Below are positions 34,536-45,670 of a DNA stretch of 64,000 nt, piece after piece. The notes beneath the pieces are model-generated. The model did not search any database, was not told the DNA's origin, and was given only the letters and a program-made list of their open reading frames with translations. Source of the DNA: Zingiber officinale. Taxonomy: Eukaryota > Streptophyta > Magnoliopsida > Zingiberales > Zingiberaceae. Position 1 is the first letter of the stretch. Every line of letters starts with the position of its first letter. The translations under genes were made by a program, and so were the position numbers. The DNA lies in NCBI RefSeq assembly GCF_018446385.1, contig NC_055996.1:132880745-132944744 (forward strand), in the 5' to 3' direction.

Positions 34536-37500
34536 ACACGTTGGTAAAGGAAAGCCTTAATTGAGGTTAGGCAAAGGGAAGTCCTATTGGGGTATACCTA
34601 ATGCAATATGTGCTTAACACATTTCGAAAACATACAGCGGAAGCAAAAATATGATAATAAACTATTTTATTACAACACACGTATGGAGGATACAACTCAC
34701 GCAGATATAGTCATAAAAATTAAAACTTAAGAATAATAATTATTCTAGGCGTACCTTACGGATAAACTGTAAAGGAAATGACATCAACTTTAGCGGCATC
34801 CACGAACCTCACCTCTATTCATATCCATACCGAGTTTTTCAAGATAATTTCGGTGAGTAACAAGGTTCACCTCCGATTGATACTAGCCAAGCGTGGAGGC
34901 GATATGATCCAAGAGAAGAAAGAAGAAGAGAAAGCTTGAGGAAGAAGAATTTCTTCCTCTTGGCTTTTAGTGGGCAGCAGTAGAGAGAGGAGAGGAGAGA
35001 GAGGGAGGCTAGGTTTTCCAAAAACCTATACCAATAAATAATGAAATTCTCTTACAAATTATTCCCTACTATATTATTATATAGTTTTTCTTGATCAGTT
35101 GGATTAAAAAGTCTAAACACGACCTAAATTTCTTAAGTTCACAAATAAACCAATTTGGTTTAAACCAAACTAATTTGATTCATTATTCTATAAGAAATGT
35201 GGCACATCCGCTCTTCCGTTCTGACAAAATATCTTCCATATTTACCCTTTGTCTAGTCCAATCAAACATCTTATCTCTTAATCTGAAAATCAAATTTTTA
35301 AACTTGTTTTATGTCTTTTAAATACTCGTAGTGCATGTGATCCAATATGTTCCCAGTTTATCTTGGTCATCTATAATTAACTATTTAATTATGGATTGAT
35401 CATGAGTGACACCTAATAGTACATCATGTTCCTCAATTAACCAAAAAATCACAGTTGATTTCAGAATTAGTTCTGAATCCTTCAATAGCTATACTGAGTC
35501 GTGCATTGTTCCTTTCACTTATCTTATACCCACTTAGTGTAGGATATGGTCTATGTGTCTGTCACCACTAGACTGACCACGTCACACCTAACTCAAGTAA
35601 TACTTCATTATCGTCCTATGGATTCAAATTACTCCTACATGTATCTAAGAGTCTCATACTCTTAACATGTGATGTTTTGCAAAGACTTTGAGTAAAAATC
35701 TTAACAAGTGAGAATAGGGTATACGTCTCCTCGTAAAGAGCGGTAAATCCTCCGTGGGCTATCCAAATACTCTCGGACAATTCGACTTATATCCAATCAT
35801 CCCGGATTCATATCTCCAAGGATATGCTTTGCTTAAGATGTCAAAATATAAGCCTCCATGACCAAGGTGACTTTAATACCTCAAGTTGAAGGAAACTTAC
35901 ACTCAAATTATAGTAAGTACTTTATGAACATATCCATATATGTAAAGAATCATATGAAGCCTTATAGCAGGTCACTCCAATGAACTAGTTATTATAACTA
36001 ACATCTACATTTAATCTCAACATCTCAATATTTCCAACTAGTGAGTAACAGTTGCTTGGTTAAACCAAGGAGTATAACTCGTGCTAGTCTCACAGAATTG
36101 ATGATGTCCAAATATATCAATTCACTGACTAGGGAATGTTTCAATACATTCATAATTATACATATAGAGACTCTCACTAGTTGTGATCCAATAACAAACT
36201 CTCTCATACTATGAGTTGTATTGCGGACATTCAGTAAATGAGTTTAATACTACTCAAATACTTAAGTAAAATGCACTCAAATAATGAATCTATATTTATC
36301 AAAATAAATAGTACAAATCATAAGGCAATTGCCTTAGGACAGCTCTCAAACATAACAAGTCCAAGTGGATTAAGGAGGACTACACGTTGGCAAGGAAAGT
36401 TCTAACTGCGGTTAGGCAAAGAAAAGTGTAAGTTGGTCAAGGAGGACCGCACGTTAGTAAGGAAAGTCCAAGTGGGTCAAGGAGGACGGCACATTGACAA
36501 GTAAAGTCCTAACTGTGGTTAGACCAGCAAAATCTAAGTGAATCAAGGACGATCGTATGTTGGAAAATGAAAGCCTAACTACGGTAAGGTAAAGGGAATT
36601 TCAAGTGGGCCAAGGAGAACCGTACATTGACAAGGTAAAGTCCTAACTGCAGTTAAGTAAAAGGAAAATCTAAGTGGGTTAAGGAGGTTTGAATTTGGTC
36701 ATCAAAAGTCCAATGGGAAGTTGGCAAAATCTAAGTAGGTTAAAAGATTGAACGGACACTTGGTGGAGAAGTCCCAATAGGTCACAGTTGACCGGAAGTT
36801 GGGCAAGGACTTGGGCTAAGCAAGTTAGGGTTAAGGAATCGATCAAGTGATTGATTGAGTGTCGTGCCAATCGATCAGTGGATCGATTGACCGCACTTCT
36901 TGACGATGCAAAGACATTCTCAATTGATCCACTGATCAATTGAGAGTTGCGCCAATCGATCAATGGATTACTTGAGCGCACTTCTCCATGACACATAGTG
37001 GCGTTCCCAATTGATCATGTGATCAATTGAGCTATTGGGTGCGTTTTCATTGTGACAAACATGAACCTCTTAATTGATCAGTTGATCGATTAAGAGGAGT
37101 TTTTTGTGAAGCACAATAGCTTGCTCGTGAGAGCATGATTGATTGGGAGAACTCACGAGTAAACAGTGGGCTTTGTAATCGATTGAGTGATCGATTAAGA
37201 AGGCCCGTAATCGATTAGCTAATTGATTAAGTGATGAAAAAAAGATCCATTGTGAGGTTTGGACGGTTGGATATGCTTGGATCTAACATGGAAATTGATT
37301 GGGGATAAGGCCAATCGATTGAGAGCTCTAATCCGCGAAATATAAAGACAATGATGAAGATTCAAATGAAGTCTTCTCTTCTCCAATTCTTTCTGCTAGT
37401 TCTGGAAGGTTTTTGGAACAAAGTGCTGCTGCATTTTCAAGCATCAAAAAGTGATCCACAGCAACAAAGAAATCAAGAGCAAAGGTTCCTTATTGTAGTA

Positions 37501-37770
37501 TTCGTTTCATTGTTCTTATTATATCTTTTGTTGTATTTCTCGTGTATTCTCATGTTAGAGTTTGTATGATGTTTCTCTGGCTTCTAAAAGGAGGATTTCA
37601 TAGTGTACTGCGAGTGAAAAGAGTAGGCCCTTGGATTTGTCGCCTTAAGGAGGTGGATACTAAGTAAAATCAAGGATGTTAATATTATGGAGTTATTGCT
37701 TCAATTTTCTACTGTAACAAATTAACGAAACGATTGAAATTAATCACCCTCAGCTCACTAGAGTATCTTA
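34536..37770 (+). repeat. 3' LTR of element C, interrupted by a solo LTR
   Basis: 34536-34584 and 36358-37770 together repeat the 5' LTR: AAGTCC-AAGTGG units, then the GATCGATTG palindromes at 36835-37330 and TATAAAGAC at 37340. The end CTAGAGTATCTTAATA corresponds to CATCGGAATATCCTAACA at 32958. Confidence 0.65.
34585..36357 (-). mobile_element. Solo LTR of a copia-type element, minus strand
   Basis: 1773 bp, starting TGTTATGTTTGAGAGC on the minus strand and ending CCCCAATA. Perfect 5-bp duplications AGTCC flank it (34580-34584 and 36358-36362). No internal region or second LTR exists, which points to recombination between the two LTRs. A GA-rich stretch at 34905-35010 gives only spurious frames. 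Confidence 0.82.
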
Positions 37771-38290
37771 ATAATAAATTAACTTTATAATTTATCTTCT
37801 TCGTATAATTTGGAGATGAATTACGAGAGACGTCCAGAAGGTAATCATAACGAGACTACGAGAGTCCAGAATTGATTTATAAGTCTAACTCTCGTTTACT
37901 TGTGAAGTTATTTGAGGACGGAAATAAAAATTGAAACGAATGACTGACGGTGAAATTTTTTTCATTATTTATTTTGTGAGAAAGAATGAATTATTTATTC
38001 GTTTCTTTATTTACTTGATAGAGGGGTGATAGCTGTACATAAGAGACAAAAGTAAAGTCAAAAGTAAATTGAGCTAATGGTCAAAGTCAAGAAGAAATTA
38101 GTTCGAATCAAATGACTGGGTCAGGTCTGACCGAGTTCAAGATGAGTCTAACTGAATTATGATTAAGTTAGATAGAACTCCGACCATATCAATCCCCCAG
38201 ACAATCTCAAGTCAATTTAATCCAAGTTATATCTAATTGTGATTTAATTAATTGGTAATGAAAGAAAGGGTGTGTCCTTTGACGTTGAGG
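37771..38290 (+). repeat. Flank copied again at 45330-48790 (tandem duplication)
   Basis: AAGTAAAGTCAAAAGTA, GAGCTAATGGTCAAAGTCAAG and the GACCGAGTTCAAGATG.. to ..GAAAGAAAGGGTGTGTCC parts recur at 45545-45600, 48300-48420 and 48764-48790. The copy also includes the end of the LTR just before it, so LTR end plus flank was duplicated. Confidence 0.6.
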
Positions 38291-38445
38291 ATCATCATTT
38301 CACTTTATATCTAAACGTAACAAATGACAATATGCAAGCACGCAATTTAACAATTTTACTTTTCTCCAATTTCTTTATATTTTTGTTTTATTTCTAGTAT
38401 ACTCTCAAGTTAAAATTTATACAAGATTTCTCTATCTTTTAAAAT

Positions 38446-38735
38446 TCCGGCTTGAAAATCATCGAGCGGCGACGTTAAATTCTAGAGTCGAACCGACGAC
38501 TATAAAAATCCTGACTTGAAGACCGTCGAGCGGCGACGTTAAACTCTAGAGTCGAACCGGCGACTATAAAAATCCCAGCTTGAAGACCGTCGAGCGGCGA
38601 CGTTAAACTCTAGAGTCGAACCGGTGACTATAAAAACCCCGGCCTGAAGACCGTCAAGTGGCGACGTTAAACTCTAGAGTCGAACCGGTGATTATAAAAA
38701 CCCCGGCTTGAAGGCCGTCGAGCAGCGACGTTAAA
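38446..38735 (+). repeat. Tandem array with ACTATAAAAATC, about 4.5 units of roughly 62 bp
   Basis: The unit contains GACCGTCGAGCGGCGACGTT, AAACTCTAGAGTCGAACCGG and CGACTATAAAAATCCCGGCTT. Layout parallels the 58-bp array at 14985-15800, but the sequence is different. It ends at a 14-C run (38736-38749). Confidence 0.85.
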
Positions 38736-38749
38736 CCCCCCCCCCCCCC

Positions 38750-39198
38750 GTCTTCACGGACCAGCTCATCGGATATTCTTTCTCCCCCGTTCGGGGTCGA
38801 ACTTATTAGAGCAGCTATTCCCCCGTTCGGGGTCGAGCTATCAGATATCTTATCTCCCTCGTTCAGGGTCGTGTGACCGTCACTGGTCTCGGACCAGCTT
38901 CAGTTATTTCATCTCCCCCGTTCGGGGTTGAGCGATTATTACTAGTCTCGGACCAGCTTATCAGTTATTTCATCTCCCCCATTCGGGGTCGAGCGATTAT
39001 TACTGGTCTCGGACCAGCTTATCAGTTATTTCATCTCCCCCGTTCGGGGTCGAGCGATTATTACTGGTCTCGAACCAGCTTATCAGTTATTTCATCTCCC
39101 CCGTTCGGGGTCAAGCTCATCAAAGCAATTATCTCCCCTGTTCAGGGTCGAGCTTATCAGATATATTCTATCTCCCCCATTCGGGGTTGAGCAGCCTT
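38750..39198 (+). repeat. Tandem array with TCTCCCCCGTTCGGGGTCGA, roughly 62-bp units
   Basis: The unit contains CCCCCGTTCGGGGTCGAGCG and ATTATTACTGGTCTCGGACC. The array is split by element B and continues at 43197-43400. CCCCGTTCGGGG can form a tight hairpin. Confidence 0.85.
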
Positions 39199-40080
39199 TG
39201 TTGGAACCCCAAGGTGTTTTGATGTGATCAAACAAGCTAAGTTAGGTCCTGCGTTTGTTTAACCCTTGTGTCTAAGTGTGCAGGAGCTTAGGAACACAGG
39301 AAGTCGAGCGGAAGACGCGGATAGCGAGAAGGACGGCACGGGAGAGAGCCGACGGGCTCGATGCGTCCGAAGGACGAGGTGACCGCGGAAGAGTACACCG
39401 GTGGACGAGAAGAACGTGCGCGGCGTTCGAGAGACGAGAAACCAGGAAGGAAGGCTGCTCGAGGAGAAGGCTGGAACATGGGTTCGGGTGAGCCCTATTA
39501 CGGATGGCCGAGATCACCCAAGCTAGTGGAGCCGGAACAGAAGACCCGGACCGAGACGAGCTGAACTGAAGCGGAGCGACCGGACGGAAAAAGTCAACTA
39601 GAGTTGACTTTTGGGGTCCGGGGTGCCTGGAACCCTCCGGGGCGCCCGGACCGAAGTTTTTGACCAGATCGAGTCAAACTCGATCTGAACGTTGGGGGAT
39701 AAAGTTTTATCCCCCCAGGGCGCTCGGAACCCCTTCGGGGCGCCCCGACCAGTGCTATAAATATAGCACTGGTTTGCACAGATCTTTTAACTCACTTGTA
39801 ATCAATTCTTTCTGTGCTTTCAGTTGTGTTCTTTTCATTTGTGCTGTCAACGTTGTAAAGAGGCTTCTCCACCCAGAGGAGATCATAGTGCGCTTACTTT
39901 CCTTGGATTAGCAATCCTCTGATTGCAAACCAAGTAAATCTCTGGTGTATGATTTCTTTACTTAGTCTCTACTTTTTATTACAAGTGTTTATGATATAGT
40001 TGAAATCCGAGAAAGGTTCGAGTTTTATTTTGTAGGGCAATTCACCCCTCCCCTCTTGCCAGCCTTCAAAGGGACCAACA
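39199..40080 (+). repeat. 5' LTR of element B
   Basis: It contains the TATA box inside the perfect palindrome CCAGTGCTATAAATATAGCACTGG-type arms (10-bp arms, AAAT centre) at about 39749-39772. Differs from the 3' copy mainly by a short segment near 39620. Confidence 0.92.
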
Positions 40081-40082
40081 AG

Positions 40083-40094
40083 TGGTATCAGAGC
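40083..40094 (+). other. Primer-binding site of element B (initiator tRNA-Met)
   Basis: TGGTATCAGAGC, two bases after the LTR, as in element A. Confidence 0.93.
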
Positions 40095-40136
40095 CATGTC
40101 GCTTCAGGAGGACTAACCGCCGATCGAAGCAACAAG

Positions 40137-41471
40137 ATGGCCGGACCAAGCATCGTCCCACCAAAATTCGAGGGGAACTTCGCAGACTGGAAGCGTCGTA
40201 TGGAGGTATTCCTAAGAACTGATTTTGAAATTCGGTTTATAATGAAGTATGGTTTTTTAGCTCCGACGAATCAAGATGGAAAAGAAAAAGAAGAGAGCAA
40301 TTGGACAAAGAACGAGCAGAGTGAATATGTAGCAAATAGCCGTGCGGAATATCACCTGCTGAGTGTGTTACCACCTCAAGAGGTCAACCGCATCGGAAGC
40401 TATTCATCTGCTAAAGAACTCTGGGAGAAGTTCCTGGAACTCCATGAAGGCACGTCTGAAGCGAAGCTCGCGAGAAGAGACATCCTCCGGAACAAGTTGA
40501 TAAACATTCGTCTGGAAAAATGTGAGAATGTACCAAATCTACACGCAAAGGTAAAAGAACTGATTACTGATCTCGAGAACCTCGGAGAAACGGTAACAAA
40601 TCGGGACAGCATACGCTACGCACTCAACGCGTTTCCAAGAACTCCGGAGTGGACGTCAATCATCGACGCCTACTACATCTCAAAGGACCTGGAGGTAAGT
40701 ACATTAGAGGAATGCTTTTCTATCCTTGAATTACACGAAACTAGATGTGCAGAGATATCAAAGGACACAACCCAGACTATGGCGCTGAACGCAACTAACA
40801 AGGATGAACCCGAGTCAGACTCCGAAGACGATCAAGAAGCGTACATGGTAAGAAACTTTAAAAAGTTTTTTAGATCTAATAAATTTAAAATGCAGAATAA
40901 AAAGAATCAAAAAGGTAGAAGAAAGGTACGGTGCTACCAGTGTCAGAAGGAGGGACACCTAAGGGAAGACTGCCCAGAACTCAAGAAGGTCAAAATGAAG
41001 ACACCCAAGAAACACAACCTAAAAGCAACTTGGGACGACACTTCTTCATCCGAATCAGAAGCTCAAGAATATGCCGGGATAGCACTGATGGCAAGCTACG
41101 AAGGACAAAGTACATCAGAACACAACATCGATGAAGGGGGAGCGACCTTAGATGAAAGTAGCGAAGCAGGGGGAGATTCAAGCTTCAAGTCTGATATGGT
41201 AAGTAAGGTATGCCTCTTACCCCCTGATGAACTTTACTTTGGTATCAAAGCTATGACTAAATCCATGTATAAATTAGAAAATAAAAATGCCAAATTAGAA
41301 AATGAAATTCTAGAAACAAAGAGAATTTTGGCAAAATCATGTCTTATAGAGGATTTTGAAAAATTGAAAATTGAAAATGAAAAACTAAAAGAAGAAATAG
41401 AAAGATTGAAAAAATCTAATGGTTCAAATATTTCTACTTTTAGAAATTATAGAGGTTTAAATTGGTATTAA
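40137..41471 (+). CDS. gag: Gag of element B, 444 aa, shortened by a TAA
   Basis: Starts MAGPSIVPPKFEGNF. It has the copia gag core (WKRRMEVFLRTDF, LPPQEVNRIGSY, EAKLARRDILRNKL), an intact CCHC zinc knuckle CYQCQKEGHLREDC at about residue 265, an acidic Ser/Glu stretch and a C-terminal coiled coil (KLENKNAKLENEIL, KLKIENEKLKEEIERLKK). TAA at 41469-41471 ends it after RGLNWY. The same frame goes on for 38 codons to 41585, with NPIGRNLYWVPKT, matching the C-terminus of the element A gag. The TAA is therefore a recent truncation. The start was chosen at the ATG aligned with that of element A. Gag builds the virus-like particle in the cytoplasm. Confidence 0.88.
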   Translation: MAGPSIVPPKFEGNFADWKRRMEVFLRTDFEIRFIMKYGFLAPTNQDGKEKEESNWTKNEQSEYVANSRAEYHLLSVLPPQEVNRIGSYSSAKELWEKFLELHEGTSEAKLARRDILRNKLINIRLEKCENVPNLHAKVKELITDLENLGETVTNRDSIRYALNAFPRTPEWTSIIDAYYISKDLEVSTLEECFSILELHETRCAEISKDTTQTMALNATNKDEPESDSEDDQEAYMVRNFKKFFRSNKFKMQNKKNQKGRRKVRCYQCQKEGHLREDCPELKKVKMKTPKKHNLKATWDDTSSSESEAQEYAGIALMASYEGQSTSEHNIDEGGATLDESSEAGGDSSFKSDMVSKVCLLPPDELYFGIKAMTKSMYKLENKNAKLENEILETKRILAKSCLIEDFEKLKIENEKLKEEIERLKKSNGSNISTFRNYRGLNWY

Positions 41472-41645
41472 AGATTTCATCAAAGTCAAATTAGAAATAT
41501 ATCAAAAATCTATATACCTAGGAAATACTTGGTTAATCCTATAGGTAGGAACCTCTACTGGGTTCCAAAAACCTGTTTAAATTAAAAATTAAAGTCAGAC
41601 TTAGCATTTTCAGCAAGGAAATTAAACAACTAATTTCTTTATGAG

Positions 41646-41742
41646 GCTTTGTCTAAGGAAGTGGTTGTTGCTCCAATAACCAAGAAGACCTAGTGCCTCG
41701 CCACGACCTGGAAGCCAAGTATCGAAATGAAAAGTTTAATTG
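41646..41742 (+). other. Conserved non-coding block after gag (element B)
   Basis: Near-identical partner of 25432-25530, including the GGTTGTTGCTCCAATAACC hairpin and GTGCCTCGCCACGACCTGGA. The sequence on both sides is AT-rich and diverged between the two elements. Confidence 0.7.
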
Positions 41743-42334
41743 ACTAACTGAAAAAGTATTAATTTTAATTACTTAATGCTTTAAAAGAGTTATTCAATTT
41801 GTGTTAGAAAATATTTTTTTTAAAAAAAAAATTCTTAGAAATTTTTATAAAAATTGAGTTAGAAATATTTTATGAAAGTTATCTTAGAATTTTTTATGAT
41901 AATATTGCCTTATAATTTTTCTTAAAATTGACTTAGAATTGTTTCTTATGAATATTAACTTAGATTTTTTTTTAATTAGAAATATTTTTTTTGGGAATGT
42001 TAAGATAAATTTCAAACTTAAAATTTTTTTTAACACTTATGATTGTTTTTATCTGAAAAATGTTTTACTTAAATTTTTTTTTGAAAGAAAAATTATGAAG
42101 AGTGTATTTACTTAGACATTTTTTTTACACTCAAAGTTTTGTTTGAATTTACCTTAGACTTGTTTATAACCCCAATTTTTATGTGATCAAAGGGGGAGAA
42201 GTATGTTAAGTCTAGGGGGAGGTAATATAATTTTTCATTTGAAAAATATTTAGACTTATTTGAATATAAATTGTTTTTATTGCATGTGTTTACCCAAACT
42301 TAACTTGGGTTGCTCACATAAAAAAGGGGGAGAT

Positions 42335-43196
42335 TGTTGGAACCCCAAGGTGTTTTGATGTGATCAAACAAGCTAAGTTAGGTCCTGTGTTTGTTTAACT
42401 CTTGTGTCTAAGTGTGCAGGAGCTTAGGAACACAGGAAGTCGAGCGGAAGACGCGGCTAGCGAGAAGGACGGCACGGGAGAGAGCCGACGGGCTCGGTGC
42501 ATCCGAGGGACGAGGTGACCGCGGAAGAGTACACCGGTGGACGAGAAGAACGTGCGCGACGTTCGAGGGACGAGAAACCGGGAAGGAAGGCTGCTCGAGG
42601 AGAAGGCCGGAACATGGGTTCGGGTGAGCCCTATTCCGGATGGCTAAGATCACCCAAGCTAGTGGAGCCGGAACAGAAGACCCGGACCGAGACGAGCTGA
42701 ACTGAAGAGGAGCGACCGGACAGAAAAAGTCAACCAGAGTTGACTTTTGGGGTCCGGGGCGCCCGGACCGAAGTTTTTGACCAGATCGAGTCAAACTCGA
42801 TTTGAACGTTGGGGGATAAAGTTTTATCCCCCCAGGGCGCTCGGAACCCCTTCGGGGCGCCCCGACCAGTGCTATAAATATAGCACTGGTTTGCACAGAT
42901 CTTTTAACTCACTTGTAATCAATTCTTTCTGTGCTTTCAGTTGTGTTCTTTTCATTTGTGCTGTCAACATTGTAAAGAGACTTCTCCGCCCAGAGGAGAT
43001 CATAGTGCGCTTACTTTCCTTGGATTAGCAATCCTCTAATTGCAAACCAAGTAAATCTCTGGTGTATGATTTCTTTACTTAGTCTCTACTTTTTATTACA
43101 AATGTTTATGATATAGTTGAAATCCGGAAAGATTCGAGTTTTATTTGGTAGGGCAATTCACCCCTCCCCTCTTGCCGGCCTTCAAAGGGACCAACA
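42335..43196 (+). repeat. 3' LTR of element B
   Basis: Copy of 39199-40080, preceded by the polypurine tract AAAAAGGGGGAGAT (42321-42334). It has the same TATA-centred palindrome at about 42868-42891. Confidence 0.92.
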
Positions 43197-43818
43197 GCCT
43201 TCACTGGTCTCGGACCAGCTTCGGATATTGTATCTCCCCCGTTCGGGGTCGAATGATCGTCACTGGTCTCGGACCAGCTTCGGATATTGTATCTCCCCCG
43301 TGCGGGGTCGAGTGGTCATCGCTGGGCTCAGGTCAACTTATCAGATCTCTTATCTCACCCGCTCGGGGTCGAATATCTTTAATGATCGTGGGCGACAGTA
43401 GGTCCAATGGTTTCGGACCAGGATATCTCACGGGCTCTATGCCCGCTCGACTAAAGACTTTTGTGTCTGTGCACCTCTATTTCCCAGGCTACGCTTCCGT
43501 TCAATTCACGGGTGATGCGTCCGCTCAGCATCGTCCGCCCGACATCTATTCACCCGATCGACATTCTTCCGATCGCCCGATCGGCATCTTCGTGATCGCA
43601 CGTTCGACATCGTCCACCCGACATCTATTCAGCCGATCGACATCCTTCCGACCGCCTGATCAGCCTCTTCGCGATCGCACGCTCGGCAATCACTCGCGTA
43701 CCAGTATACAACGAGTTCAGCGATTTGACTTTAATATCGAGAGCGGTTCAGCCCTTTTCGATAGACTGTCCAGTCAGTCGAACTAGCGCCTCCTTCGGCT
43801 AGACTTGAAGGGGGGGCT
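43197..43818 (+). repeat. Continuation of the Tat 3' region
   Basis: Up to 43400 the GTTCGGGGTCGA array resumes. Then follow diverged CGATCGACATTCTTCCGATCG-type repeats (43530-43690), the CCAGTCAGTCGAACTAGCGC segment and the polypurine tract before the LTR. Confidence 0.65.
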
Positions 43819-45118
43819 TGTAATGTGGATATAACCTTGGGGGCTTGGGAGGAATTAAGAAGAAAGAGGAGGTCATTTTTGTCATTTCGAAGGATGAGGG
43901 CTTTAGGGTTAACAGTTCTTATAAGCACTGCTCACCAACCGATTCGAGGGGGGGGGGGGTTCTGAGGGGTGTGTTTCCACCGTCGCTAGGGATAAACAGA
44001 GGAGGGCTTTTTTCTCTGACGCCGCCACCGAAAAACACCGAGAGTCACCACCATCGCTTGAGTTTGTCGGCACACTGCTGGTCTCTCTGGGCCGACGCCA
44101 CTGCATCGCCTCCGCCTCACACCAGTCACGCAGCCCCCTGGCAAGCCGCCTCTGGCAACCGCCGACATCGGCGATGAGCATCGCGACCGCCTCCCCCAGT
44201 GTGCGTTGTGGCAGCCTCCTGCGGCGACGCGGCGTCGCCGCCGGTTGGTCTCCGTCTCCAACGGGCCTCCGCTACTAGCGATCGCCATCGCCTCTTCCGG
44301 CACCTGCCACCACTCCCTCTGGCGCTTGCCGCAGCTCACAGCGCCTGCCACCGCTCCCTCCGGCGCTCGCTGCAGCTCATAGCACCTGCCACTGCTCCCT
44401 CCGACACTCGTTGCGGTCCACAGTGACTGCCGCCGCTCCTTCCGGCACCCACCGCAGCTTATAGTGGCTGCTAGTGCGGCTGCCGACGCCTCCGGACAGC
44501 CTCCTCCGTCTCCGGGCAACTGTCGTTCGAGTGCTCAGGTATCGTACTATTTGTCTATTCTGGTCTGCGAGCCGATATGGAGTCCGGCCTTCGAGCCGCT
44601 ATTGTATTTCGGCCTGTGAGCCAATAGAGTGTCCGACCTTCATGCCACTGCTGTATTCCGACCACCGTCCGAGTGCTCAGTTGGATCGCGTGTCGTCTTG
44701 CGGATCCATATCGCGTTCGAGCTCAAGCCGCCAGAGCCAGCTACTCATCTGGTGGACCTTTATCTACTCTCCAGGGTCGCGGCGACTTGATCAACACCGC
44801 GATCAGTTCACCCATCCATCCGGGGGGGCCCCCCCCCCCCCCCGGGGCCAGGGTACGTCCCTGTATTCATATCTCATTTATGTCATTATTCTACTATTCA
44901 TTTATTCGACTGCTTATGCATTACTGGGATCCACCTCGAGCATCGGGGTACTAGAGACCGGGCGACCCGGTCGATGGCTACAGGTGTTGTTGACCAGAGG
45001 ATTCTGGACGACTTGGTCAACATAGGAGACAGCTCACCATCCGGGTCATGGAGATGCGGTCAACATTCCAGACACGTCCTTCCGGTAGGTTCGTCTTCTC
45101 AGCTTCCCGACAGGATCA
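43819..45118 (+). repeat. 3' LTR of truncated Tat element
   Basis: Starts TGTAATGTGG after the purine tract and ends GACAGGATCA. The part 44850-45118 is clearly related to the LTR of the minus-strand element at 50495-57406 (GGCCAGGGTACGT, ATCGGGGTAC, GTTGACCAGAGG). A GC-rich middle gives long but meaningless frames. Runs of 12 G (43948-43959) and G7C15 (44822-44843) are present. Confidence 0.75.
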
Positions 45119-45670
45119 CATAGTATAATATGAATCTTTTAAAATAAGAATTTCATAGTATAATATGAATGAGAAAAATATATCCTCAGATTAATTATCT
45201 TAAAGAAATAGATATCAAATAAAATCAAGGTGTTAGTATTATAGAATAATTGCTTCCCATTTTTTTTCAATAAATTATCAATGAAATAATTGAAGTTAAT
45301 CATCCCTTTAGTTTACTAAGTGTTCTAATAATAAATTAATCTTATAATTTATTTTTCTTCCTAAGAGATGTTTAGAATGTAATAGAGTCCAGAAATAATT
45401 TCTAAGTTTAACTCTGTTTACTTGTGAAGTTATTGGAAGACGAAAATAAAAATTGAAGCGAATGACTGATGGTGAATTTTTTTTATTATTTATTTTATGA
45501 GAAAGAATGAATTATTTATGCTGATATAGTGGTGATAGCTGTATATAAGCGGCAAAAGTAAAGTCAAAAGTACATTGAGCTAATGGTCAAAGTCAAGAAA
45601 AAAAATAGTTCTCATCAAATTGATTGGGTCAGATTTGATTGAGTTCAAACTGAGTCCTACTCAATATTAG
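45119..45670 (+). repeat. Second copy of the element C LTR end and flank
   Basis: Resumes the sequence broken at 38445 and parallels 37570-38120. CATAGTATAATATGAAT occurs at 45119-45135 and again at 45154-45170. Confidence 0.6.

Larger units (their letters stand above)
39199..43196 (+). mobile_element. Gag-only LTR retrotransposon B (TR-GAG type, Sirevirus-like)
   Basis: LTRs of 882 and 862 bp (TGTTGGAACC to CCAACA) and perfect GCCTT target duplications (39194-39198 and 43197-43201). A tRNA-iMet primer site, one gag frame and a 3' region with purine tracts are present, but no pol. It lies inside the tandem array of a Tat fragment. Its LTRs share a central segment with element A, so the two are sister families. 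Confidence 0.93.
38446..45118 (+). mobile_element. 5'-truncated Tat-type gypsy element, hosting element B
   Basis: It contains tandem arrays, a polypurine tract (GAAGGGGGGG at 43808-43816) and a 1300-bp 3' LTR, but no 5' LTR, gag or pol. Its LTR and PPT-adjacent sequence are related to those of the minus-strand element at 50495-57406. The 10-bp word CTTTTAAAAT flanks the insertion (38436-38445 and 45136-45145). A 17-bp filler lies at 45119-45135. Confidence 0.75.

Noticed and set aside
43845..44519. Frames on both strands in a GC-rich region
   Set aside because: Located in the middle of the Tat 3' LTR; low-complexity composition.
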